Source: JAWLCG01 sp041687295
Lineage (GTDB): Bacteria > Planctomycetota > Phycisphaerae > SM23-33 > FEN-1343
Assembly (NCBI GenBank): GCA_041687295.1
Contig: JAWLCG010000038.1
Coordinates: forward strand, 1-20,505
DNA: 20,505 bases
Reading direction: 5' to 3'
Below are positions 1-9,000 of this stretch, one piece after another. Below the pieces are notes generated by a model. That model saw only the letters and a program-made list of their open reading frames with translations, searched no databases and had not been told where the DNA came from. Position numbers and translations under genes: made by a program. Every line of letters begins with the position of its first letter. The stretch's first letter is position 1.

Positions 1-5
1 ACGGG

Positions 6-848
6 CTACTCGCCGGGCGAGGGCTTGCGGGCGGTGAACAGGCCGTAGGCCATGGCCCCTTCGGCGTAGGCGCGGTCGATGGCGTCGAAGGCGCGGACGA
101 AGGCGCGGCTCTGGTCGTCGGCGGCGCTGAGCAGGGCGCGGACGACGGGGCTGCGGGCCAGGCGGGCGCAGTGGGCCCAGGTGGGGCGGACGCGGTCGGT
201 GACGTCCTCGGCCCCAATGGCGGTGAAGCCCGCGTCGTGCAGCCCATCGACATAGTCGGCCATGCTGACCAGCGAGGGGCACAGCATGCCCTGGCGGACA
301 TCGGCCACCCGGCCGGCGGGGCCGGGCTCGCCACCACTGGCGTCCAGCCAGGCCGCCAGCGCCAGCACGCCGCCGGGGCGAAGCACGCTGGCGCAGCGGG
401 CGAGGAAGTCGGCCTTGTCGTCGAGGTGCTCGCTGCATTCGACGACCCAGACCGCGTCGAAGCCGCCCGGCTCGAGGTCCAGGGCGTTGGCGTCGCGCAG
501 CTCGAAGCGGACCCGCCCGTCCAGGCCGCGGCGGCGGGCGCTCTCGCTGGCCATCCGCACCTGCACCGGGCTGATGGTCAGCCCCAGCACCTCGCAGCCC
601 ATCCGCTCGGCCAGCCACACCGACGAGCCACCCACGCCGCAGCCCACGTCGAGCACCCGCGAGCCGGGGCGAATGCCCGCCCGCTCGACGAGCTGCTCGA
701 TCAGCCGGGCCTGCGCCCGCCGGGGCGTGTCGCCCGCCAGCCAGTAGCCGTGGTGGATGTGCTCCCCCCACAGCGAGCGGTAGAAGACCGACACGCGGTC
801 GTAGTGGTCGCGGATGGCGTCGGTGAGCGACGCAGCTGCACGGATCAT
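6..848 (-). CDS. Class I SAM-dependent methyltransferase (tocopherol/sterol methyltransferase-like)
   Basis: This 280-residue protein should transfer a methyl group from S-adenosylmethionine to a small acceptor in the cytoplasm. Motif I is VLDVGCGVGG (residues 65-74). It is followed by GLTISPVQ (89-96), a form typical of the gamma-tocopherol, sterol and cyclopropane-synthase-like branch. Further markers are RFELRDA with the acidic loop (114-120), VVECSEH (135-141) and SVLRPGG (154-160). The N-terminus, with HYDRVSVFYRSLWG and HIHHGYW (15-36), also matches that branch, as does the total length. No signal peptide or membrane segment is visible. The ATG at 848 is preceded by a GGAG core at 5 nt spacing, and the stop is TAG at 6-8. 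The gene is divergent from the acetylesterase. The substrate cannot be told from sequence: quinone, tocopherol, sterol or natural-product methylation are all possible. The fold is confident; the specific role is not. Confidence 0.9.
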   Translation of the reverse strand: MIRAAASLTDAIRDHYDRVSVFYRSLWGEHIHHGYWLAGDTPRRAQARLIEQLVERAGIRPGSRVLDVGCGVGGSSVWLAERMGCEVLGLTISPVQVRMASESARRRGLDGRVRFELRDANALDLEPGGFDAVWVVECSEHLDDKADFLARCASVLRPGGVLALAAWLDASGGEPGPAGRVADVRQGMLCPSLVSMADYVDGLHDAGFTAIGAEDVTDRVRPTWAHCARLARSPVVRALLSAADDQSRAFVRAFDAIDRAYAEGAMAYGLFTARKPSPGE

Positions 849-853
849 GGAAG

Positions 854-860
854 CTCCCCC
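854..860 (-). promoter_or_regulatory. Ribosome binding site of the methyltransferase gene
   Basis: On the minus strand GGGGGAG lies 5 nt before the ATG at 848-846. The GGAG core pairs with the 16S anti-Shine-Dalgarno sequence and supports this start rather than a downstream one. Confidence 0.6.
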
Positions 861-896
861 AACTTCGGCCCCTCGTGAGGCGGTGGCGTTCGCGGC

Positions 897-925
897 ATTC
901 TAGACCCGCCGACGGGCCGTTTCCA
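897..925 (-). promoter_or_regulatory. Candidate sigma70-like promoter for the methyltransferase gene
   Basis: Minus-strand TAGAAT (897-902, 5 of 6 to the -10 consensus) is preceded by a 17-nt spacer and TGGAAA (920-925, 4 of 6 to the -35 consensus). A start near 890 would give a leader of about 40 nt. In GC-rich DNA an A/T-rich hexamer at this position is suggestive, but the match is weak overall and rests on inspection only. Confidence 0.35.
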
Positions 926-947
926 GCCGGCCGGGGCGGTTTGGCCC

Positions 948-975
948 TTTACCCGGCCCGCGGGAGCGGTATTCT
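948..975 (+). promoter_or_regulatory. Candidate sigma70-like promoter for the acetylesterase gene
   Basis: TTTACC (948-953) and TATTCT (970-975) are separated by 16 nt; each matches 4 of 6 consensus positions. They lie about 70 nt before the ATG at 1043. This is one of the few A/T-richer patches in the divergent intergenic region. It is back to back with, and does not overlap, the minus-strand candidate at 897-925. Confidence 0.28.
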
Positions 976-1030
976 GTCCGCTTGGCCGGCCGAGGCACCC
1001 GTCGCCGTCGGCCCGCCCGTACCCCTTGCC

Positions 1031-1037
1031 AAGGAGG
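1031..1037 (+). promoter_or_regulatory. Strong ribosome binding site that fixes the acetylesterase start
   Basis: AAGGAGG ends 5 nt before the ATG at 1043. The reading frame stays open upstream to a GTG at 875, but that extra stretch looks like translated intergenic DNA. This near-perfect Shine-Dalgarno sequence decides for 1043. Confidence 0.8.
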
Positions 1038-1042
1038 CCGCC

Positions 1043-3007
1043 ATGGCCGGCTGTGAATGCGGCTCGCTCCGCCTGTCGTCGATCTTCAATGACCACATGG
1101 TCCTGCAGCGCGACCTGCCGCTGGCAGTGTGGGGCTGGGCCCGGCCGGGCCTGATGGTCGCGGTGAGCCTGGCCGGTCAGTCGGCCTCGACCGAGGCGAA
1201 CCCCGCCGGGCGGTGGCGCGTCACGCTGGAGCCCCTGCCCGCCGGCGGGCCCTATGCCCTGGAGGTGCGGGCCGACCGGACGCTCAGCGTCCGCGATGTG
1301 CTCATCGGCGAGGTCTGGCTGTGCAGCGGGCAGTCGAACATGGAATGGCCCCTGTGCAACGCCCGCGACGGCGAGGCGGAGGTCGCCGCCGCCGACTACC
1401 CGCAGATCCGCCACGTGACGATCCCCCGCGTCCCGGCCGAGCAGCCCCGCGACGACGTGGCCGTCCAGTGGCAGCGGTGCACGCCGCAGGTGGCGGGGGC
1501 CTTCTCGGCGGTGGGCTACTTCTTCGGCCGACGGCTGCACCGGCAGCTCGGCGTGCCGGTGGGGCTGGTGCACTCGAGCTGGGGCGGCACGGTGGCCGAG
1601 ACCTGGACCAGCCGCCAGGCCCTGCTGGCCGAGCCGACGCTGGCCGGGCTGGTCCACACCAGCGAGAAGACCCCGCGCGAGCTGGCCGAACTGGAGGCCC
1701 AGCACGCCGCCGCCCTGGCCGATTGGGACCGCCAGGTCGCCCATGAGGACCCGGGCAACGCCGGCGAGGCTCAGGGCTTCGCCGAGCCCGGCCACGACGA
1801 CTCGGCCTGGCCGACGATGGACCTGCCCCGCTACTGGGAGACGGTCAAGGGCCTGGAGATCGACGGCGCCGTCTGGTTCCGCCGGACCGTCGAGCTGCCT
1901 GCCGACTGGGCCGGGCGCGAGCTGGTGCTGAGCCTCGGCGCGATCGACGACTTCGATACCACCTACGTCAACGGCCAGGCCGTCGGGGCGACCGGGCTCG
2001 AGACGCCAAACTACTACCTGGCCCCCCGCCGTTACCGCGTGCCGGCCGAGCTGACGAAGACGGGCCGGGCCACCCTCGCCGTCCGCGTCTTCGACCGCAT
2101 GGGCAACGGCGGGCTCTACGGCGGCGGGCACCCGCTGTCGCTCTCGCCGGCCGACGACGGCCAGACCAGCCTCGCCCTGGAGGGCCCGTGGCGCTACCGC
2201 ATCGAGTGCGCCCTGACGCCCCGGCCGATGCTCCCCCGGCCCGCCCTGCCGATCCTGCCGGGCCAGTGCAATTCGCCGGCCGCCCTGTACAACAGCATGA
2301 TCGCCCCGCTGATCCCGCTGACGATCCGCGGCGTCATCTGGTACCAGGGCGAGTCCAACGCGGGGCGGGCCTATGAGTACCGCACGCTGTTCCCCACGAT
2401 GATCCGCGACTGGCGGGCCCGCTGGGGCCGGGACCTGCCCTTCCTGTTCGTCCAGCTGGCCAACTACCAGGCCCCGCCGGCCGAGCCGACCGAGTCGGCG
2501 TGGGCGGAGCTGCGCGAGGCCCAGTCGATGACCCTGGCCCTGCCGCACACGGCCCAGGCCGTCGCCATCGACGTCGGCGAGGCCCACGACATCCACCCCC
2601 GCAACAAGCAGGACGTGGGCCTGCGCCTGGCCCTGGCGGCCGAGGCCATCGTCTATGGACGCGACGGCGAACACACCGGCCCGGTCTACCGCGCCATGGC
2701 CATCGAGGGCAGCCGCGTCCGCCTGCGGTTCGACCACGCCGCGGGCCTCACCGCCCAGCCCCGCGAGGGCTGCGAGGGCCTGGCCGGGTTCGCCATCGCC
2801 GGTGCCGACCGCCGGTTCGTCTGGGCCCGGGCCAGCATCGACGGCGACAGCGTCGTCGTCTGGAGTGAGAAAGTGCCCGCCCCCGTCGCCGTCCGCTACG
2901 GCTGGGCCGACAACCCCCGCTGCAACCTCTACACCGCCGCCGGCCTGCCCGCCTCCCCCTTCCGCACCGACGACTGGCCGGGCCTGACGGGGCCGGGAGG
3001 GGCGTAG
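1043..3007 (+). CDS. Sialate O-acetylesterase-like SGNH hydrolase
   Basis: This 654-residue esterase is predicted to remove acetyl groups from sugars (9-O-acetyl sialic acids or other acetylated glycans). An N-terminal beta domain opens with the family hallmark SSIFNDHMVLQR (12-23). The SGNH core follows: LCSGQSNMEWPL (93-104, nucleophile Ser98), HSSWGGTVAETW (177-188, oxyanion glycines), VIWYQGESNAG (431-441, Asn439) and EAHDIHP (513-519, probable catalytic His518). A galactose-binding-like jelly roll interrupts the core at about 255-385, as is usual in this family (WFRRTVELP, DDFDTTYVNG). The C-terminus ends in the typical NPRCNLYTAAGLPASPFRTD (624-643), so the gene looks complete. Oddly, no signal peptide precedes the first beta domain, although many relatives are secreted; the start is well supported, so a cytoplasmic enzyme is the simplest reading. 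It is convergent with the giant gene and divergent from the methyltransferase, so probably transcribed alone. True substrate is unknown; plant-polysaccharide acetylesters are an alternative. Confidence 0.92.
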   Translation: MAGCECGSLRLSSIFNDHMVLQRDLPLAVWGWARPGLMVAVSLAGQSASTEANPAGRWRVTLEPLPAGGPYALEVRADRTLSVRDVLIGEVWLCSGQSNMEWPLCNARDGEAEVAAADYPQIRHVTIPRVPAEQPRDDVAVQWQRCTPQVAGAFSAVGYFFGRRLHRQLGVPVGLVHSSWGGTVAETWTSRQALLAEPTLAGLVHTSEKTPRELAELEAQHAAALADWDRQVAHEDPGNAGEAQGFAEPGHDDSAWPTMDLPRYWETVKGLEIDGAVWFRRTVELPADWAGRELVLSLGAIDDFDTTYVNGQAVGATGLETPNYYLAPRRYRVPAELTKTGRATLAVRVFDRMGNGGLYGGGHPLSLSPADDGQTSLALEGPWRYRIECALTPRPMLPRPALPILPGQCNSPAALYNSMIAPLIPLTIRGVIWYQGESNAGRAYEYRTLFPTMIRDWRARWGRDLPFLFVQLANYQAPPAEPTESAWAELREAQSMTLALPHTAQAVAIDVGEAHDIHPRNKQDVGLRLALAAEAIVYGRDGEHTGPVYRAMAIEGSRVRLRFDHAAGLTAQPREGCEGLAGFAIAGADRRFVWARASIDGDSVVVWSEKVPAPVAVRYGWADNPRCNLYTAAGLPASPFRTDDWPGLTGPGGA

Positions 3008-3025
3008 CCCTCGTCGCGCAGGCCG

Positions 3026-3063
3026 CCGCCCCGACCAGTCGCGAATACGATCGGCCGGGGCGG
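3026..3063. terminator. Long hairpin between convergent genes, possible bidirectional terminator
   Basis: Arms CCGCCCCGACC (3026-3036) and GGCCGGGGCGG (3053-3063) pair with one A-C mismatch. The stem resumes inside as GTCG against CGAT (3038-3041 with 3048-3051, one G-T wobble), leaving a six-base loop. It sits in the 78-bp gap between two converging stop codons, where a shared terminator is expected. There is no U tract on either side, so it is not a classical intrinsic terminator. Confidence 0.5.
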
Positions 3064-3085
3064 GGCGTTGAGGAACACTTATGTC

Positions 3086-6000
3086 CTACCAGCTTGACAG
3101 GAGGACTTCCGTTCCCGGCAGGGCTGCCAGCAGGTCGTCGGCCTCGGCCGGAGCCCCGGCCAGTGACAGCGACGCGTCCAGGTCCGCGGTCAGCAGGTCG
3201 AAGCCCTCGATGTCGGCCTGGCCCGGCAGGCCCCAGACGCTGGCACTGAAGGTGAACCGCAGCGTCAGCGGGGCGTGGAACTGCAGCGCCACCGTCACGC
3301 TTTCGCCGGCCGGCAGCTCGCCGCCGTCCAGCAGGGCCGTCAGGTCCACATAGGCCGAGCCGTCGCCCATCGTGCCGTCCGCGTTGCGCAGCGTGACGCT
3401 GGCCTCACTGATGGCCACCGCCAGGCGGACGGGGCCGCCGATGGAGACCTGCGAGCTGTTCACGATCGTCACCAGGCCGATCAGCGTCTGCGTCGCCCGG
3501 TCGTAGCTGGTTCGGCCATAGACGAGCTCCACCAGCTCGTCCACGGGCTGGATGGCCCCGTCGCTGACCAGGACACTCGCCGTGGCCTCGTCGCTCAGGC
3601 CGCTATCATCGGTCACACGCAGCCGGACCTGCCCGGCGTAGGCGGCCGACCAGGCGTACTCCACGGTCGGCTGGACCGTAGTCAGGTCATACACGCCGTC
3701 GGCGTCAAAGTCCCACTCGTACTGAACGATCTCGCCGTCGGGGTCGTACGAGGCGCCGGCATCGAGGGTCAGCACATTGCCCACCAGCCCCACGTACGGC
3801 CCGCCCGCATCCGCCGCCGGCGGCTCGAGCACCGGCTCGGTAACCGTCACGCTCGAGGTGGCCTCGGCGGTCAGGCCGCTGTCGTCAGTCACCCGCAGTC
3901 GAATCAGCCCGTCGTACGGCGACGACCAGGCATACTCCACGGTCGGCTGGGCCGTAGTCAGGTCGTACACGCCGTCGGCGTCAAAGTCCCACTCGTACTG
4001 AACGATCTCGCCGTCGGGGTCGTACGAGGCGGCACCATTGAGTGTGAAGACGTCATCCACCAGCCCCACGTACGGCCCGCCCGCATCGGCGACGGGCGGC
4101 ACGTCGGTGGCGAAGGCCTGGAAGCTTACGGTGTCGAAGCCCACGCCGCCATCGTCGTCCGTCACCGTCAGCGTCACCTCGTACAGGCCGGGCTGGTCTG
4201 CGAGGAAGCCAAAGCTGCCCGCGTCGCCCGAGGCGATCTCGGTGCCGCCGCGGTAGGCCCGCCAGCTGAGCTGCCAGCTGTCGGGGCCGGCGTCGGTAAT
4301 GATGGCACCCAGGGTCACCACGTCGCCGGTGTTGACCGAGGTCGGGGCGCCGGTGATGCTCACCTCCGGATCGAGGTTGGCCACGGTCACCTGCGTCTGG
4401 GCCGCCCCGGGCGTGCCGGAGGCGTCGGCGAGGGTCAGACCGATGGTGTAGCGGTCATCGCTGCCGGCCGGGTCGTCAGCGTAGGTGTGCGTCAGCTGGA
4501 ACGTCGTCGTGCCGGCCGGGAAGGTGTGCGTCTCGCTCTGGCCGTCGCCCCAGTGCACCGTCAGGTCGAACGGGCCGGCGTCGCTGACGTCGACGAAGCG
4601 GCCGCTGAGGGTCGTCGTGCCGCCCTCGACGGTGGCGGTGGCCAGCAGGTCGGTGATCTGCGGGCCGCCGCTGCGGTTGCCGAAGTGGGCGTCGAGGCGG
4701 TCCTGCCCGGGCGCCAGCTCGAGCGTCCAGGCGAAGGGCTGGCCCGCCTGGGGCCCGGTCGGCGTGTCGCCGCCGGGGGTGTCCTCGCCGCCGCTGCCGG
4801 GTTCGCCGGTGGCCGGGTCGAGCTGCAGGATGGCCTGGGCCATCTGGTACACGTCGAGTCGCCGGCCCATCAGGCCGGTGTTGAGGACCGAGTCGTTCTC
4901 GTCGTCGCCGTCGATGATCGTTCGACCCGTGTGGGTCATCAACTGGCGGAACTCGGCCACCGTCAGGGCCCGGCCCAGAACGCTCTGGGCGATCTGCTGG
5001 GCGAGCACGGCCGCCCCGGTGACGTGCGGGGCGGCCTGGCTGGTGCCCCGCATCACGCTGGTCGAGCCGAAGGCGTTGGCGCCCCCGATCAGGGCGCCGG
5101 GGGCGTACACGTCCACCAGGCCGGGGTGGCGCTGGCTGAAGCTGGCGAACCGGTCGGCGCCGGTGGTGTAGTCGACCGCGCTGGGCCCGAAACTCCACGG
5201 CCCGCCGTGGTCGGCGCCCCAGACGGCCCCGACGCCGATCGTGTTGGGGTCGGCGGCTGGGTAGGCGGCGCCCATCTGGCTGCCGGACTCGGCGTAGGCG
5301 TTGCCGGCGGCCGCCACTACGATCACGCCCATGTCCCTCAGCACGGCCAGCTCATCGCCGATGCCGTACCGGCCGGCGGACTCGGCCCAGTTCTCGCCGT
5401 CGCCGAACGAGAGGTTCACGGCGGCCACGTTGTACTGGTCCGCATGGGCGATGACCCACTGCAGGGCCTGCTCGACGTAGGCGAAGTAGCCCCGCCCGGT
5501 GTCGTGGAAGACCTTCAGGTGGATCAGGTCCGCCCCCGGCGCCACGCCGGTGCTGCTGGCGTCGCCGGCGGCGATGATGCTGCTGACGTGCGTGCCGTGG
5601 CTGGCGTGGTCGGTGGCGTCGGCGTCGCGGTCGGCGAAGTCGTACTGGTAGACGATGCGGTCGGCCACGCCGTCGCCGTCGGCGTCGGGCCCGAAGGCCG
5701 GGTGGCTTGCATTGATGCCCGTATCGATGACGACCACGCTCAGGCCGTCACCGTTGACCCCGGCGAAGCGCGGGTCCGCCCAAAGCGAATCCAGGCCGAT
5801 CAGCGCCCGCGTGAGGCTGCTGTCGGCCGAGGCGACCGTCGAGCCCGGCAGGGTCAGCAGCGCCGACGAGCCGGTCGTCGTGTAGCCCAGTCGGCCGGTG
5901 CTGGCATGGCCCGTGCCGCCGGCGGCGCCGGGGTAGGTCTGCTGCCAGCCCTCGGGGATCACCTCGGTCACCACGTACGCCCCGGGCAGCAGGTCGCTGA

Positions 6001-9000
6001 AGAAGTATCGGCCGTCGGCGCCGGTCTGGGTCGAGTCCAACAGGTTGGCCTGGCCGTCGTACAGCTCGACGGTCCAGCCGGCCAGCGGGTCCTCGCCGCT
6101 GTCGATTCGGCCATCGCCGTCGGCGTCGTTCCAGACGATCCCGCCGATCGAGCCCAGCGGCACCAGGCCCGCGTCCCAGCTCAGGTTCTCGCCGGCCAGC
6201 AGCGTGAAGGGCCCGGTCAGGCCGGCGGCGTCCACGTCGCTGTCGAGCTCGTCGTCGCCCTGGTCGGCGGCGGCGAACACGTAGCCGACCGGCAGGGCGA
6301 AGCCCAGCGAGTACTGCGTCGTGGCCGGCAGGTCCTCGAAGCGGTACGCCCCGTCGGCGTCGGTGGTGGTCGTGGCGACCAGCTCACCGTCGGCGTCGAA
6401 CAGCGACACCGTTACGCCGGGCAGGCCCAGCTCGCCGACATCCTGCACGCCGTCGCCGTCGGCGTCGATCCACACGCGGTCGCCCAGCGAACCGATGCCG
6501 CCCGTGGTGGTCGTCACCGCCTGGGCCGCGGTCGGGGCGGCCTGGACGTTGCCCGCGTTGTCGCTGGCCATGGCCAGGAAGGCGTAGGTCACGCCGCGCT
6601 GGCCGAGGAACAGGGCCTCGGTCTGCGGGGTGTTATCCAGCCAGGTCTGGAAGAGCCCGCCGTTCTCCGAAACGAACACCGTGTAGCCGGCCAGGCCCGA
6701 GCCGTTGGCGTCGTCCTGCCCGCTCCAGCTGACCCGGAACTGCGGCTCGTCCGTGGTGGCCGGCAGCGGGTTGACCGTCGCCGAGGGCACGCCGGCGTCC
6801 AGCGTGTTGTAGATCGGCGGCGTGTCGATGGGCGACTCGGTGTCGAACTCGATAGTGGCAGCCGCGTCGATCCGCGTGCCCGTCGCCAGGCCCGCACGGG
6901 GCCGGACCGTGTAGGTCACCCAGCCCTCGCCCTCGGGAGCCTCGATGTTCACCGACAGGAAGCCCGTGAAGGCGTCCAGGGGTTTTTCGCCCGTGGTCGG
7001 GTCGATCGACGTCAAGGTCCAGAAGACTTCGCCGCTGGTCACGTCCACGCCGGCGGCCACGTCGAGGTAGATACCGTGCGTGTCGCGCAGGTCCAGGCGA
7101 GTGCTGTAGAACGCGCGGTTCTCGGGCACCTCGACGACGATGTCGCCGAAGCCGAAGCTGCCCAGGCGGAAGCTCCGCGGGTCGAGGTCGTCATCCAGCG
7201 TCTGGCGGATGCGGACCTCCTGGGCCGGGGCGGTGGCGAACTCGGGGTCGTTCTCGAAGCGGATCGTGTAGCCCATCGTCTCGTCGGCGGTGATCCAGCT
7301 GTCCTCGCCGAAGCCGTCGGGCCCGATGATGTCGTTGGGATCGACGGGGTTGCGGACGCAGGGCTTGTAGATGCGGTACTCGATGCAGTTGTCGTCGTCG
7401 TATTCGGTGCCGACGAAGCAGTCGCCCGAGCCGCGGCGGACCTTCTTGAGTTTCTCGGGCGTGCAGTCGCGGCAGATGTCCGGCACGGCGAAGCCGTACA
7501 CGCTGGAGAAGCCGGCCGGGGCGATCGGGACGTCGCTGCCGGCCAGGGCCGTCGGGGGCGTCGAGTCGCCGCTGCCGTCGGCAGCGGTGATGGGCGCCAC
7601 GAACTGCTGGGCGGCGCCCCACACGGTGCCGGCCTGGGCGGCGAAGTAGAGGCCCGGGTTGGCGATGTCGGGATCGGGGTTGGTGTCCTGGGTCCAGAAC
7701 AGCACGGTCTGGCCGGCGAGCACGCCGATCTCCACGTCGCCCACCGTGTCGCCCTGGGCGACGGCGGTGACCGCGGCGAAGCCGCCGCCGGTCCACTGGG
7801 CGGCGTAGAGGGTGTCGGCCTGGCCGTCGGCGCTGTTGACCCAGCTGACCAGCAGGTTGCCCTCGGCGTCCCGGCCCACGGTGGCCGAGCCGTCGGTGCC
7901 CGTCAGGGCCGAGACCGGGGCCGGGCTCGACCAGGCGACCCCGTCGTAGACGCTGTAGTAGATGTCGCTGTCGGCGACGGCGGCCTCGACCTGCTCGCGG
8001 GTGGCGTCGGCGCCGATCATGGACGAGTCGGCCTGCGCCCAGGCGACGAAGCGGTAGCCCTCGGGCGTGTAGCCGGCGGAGACGTCGTTGATGAAGCCCA
8101 CGTCGCTGATGGCCCGCGGGGCCGCCCAGCCGGCGCCGTCGTATGTGGCGACCATCACCTGCGTGCCGGGTCGGCCGGCGGAGAGCTCGGCCGTCTTGGA
8201 CCAGGCCATGAAGGTCTCGCCGTCGTCGCGGCGGGCCAGGGCGGGCGAGCCGTCGTTGCGCAGGTCGCTGGCCACGCCCGCCAGCACCGGGTTGGCCCCG
8301 TAGACGTTGCCCGTGCCCAGCGAGGCCGACGGGTCGTACACCCACGTGCCGTCGCCGTTGCTGAGCGTCTGGATCGCGTCGCCCAGCGTGCCGAAGCTGA
8401 AGGTGAACGCGTCATTGCCCTTCCACCAGCCCCAGAGGTTGTACTCGTAGGCCAGTTGCCCGGCGAGCTTCCACTTCCAGGTCCACATCTGGACGGTGGC
8501 GGTGATGCTGCCGGAGACCGACACCGACAGGTCGCCGTCGGGGCTCTCCAGCGACAGCGACGGCCCGCCGCCCAGGCTGATCTCCGTGGAGGTCCAGCTG
8601 TCGGGCATGGAGAACTGCGGCAGGGTGCTGAGGTTCTTGTCCGAGCCCCACTGCAGGCCCTTGAGGTCCACGCCGAGGGTGACGTTGATGTTGTCCTCGA
8701 GCGTCCAGCCGGCCTTGCGGGCGATCTTCTTGGCCTGCGAGATGACGGCGGCCACCGGCACGGCCTGCGGGATGGCACGCAGCATCGTCGTGATGCCGCC
8801 CACCCAGGTGCCCGTCGCCGAGCCGCTCAGGTCCGCCGAGGCCGACTTGAACTCCCACAGGCCCGTGCGGCGGTTGACCTCCCAGCCACCCTCGACCTTG
8901 GCGCTACCGGCGATGGTGATCCGCAGGCGGTAGCCGCCCACCGTGCCGCTCACGCCGCCCTGGACGCCGGCCTTGAGCGAGCAGGTGCTCACCGTCGCCG

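Noticed and set aside
875..1042. Upstream GTG (875) start of the acetylesterase
   Set aside because: The 56 extra residues show no signal peptide or family similarity, cover the candidate promoters, and the ATG at 1043 has a near-perfect ribosome binding site.
845..2737. A 630-codon minus-strand frame opposite the acetylesterase
   Set aside because: Low-complexity Gly/Arg/Ala/Val content with no motifs, lying across the clearly coding esterase; an antisense shadow.
3089..3200. A C-terminal sorting or anchoring signal (PEP-CTERM, LPXTG, dockerin, autotransporter)
   Set aside because: The tail has no hydrophobic helix with basic end, no LPXTG, no paired dockerin repeats and no barrel ending in an aromatic-terminal strand pattern beyond the final Trp.
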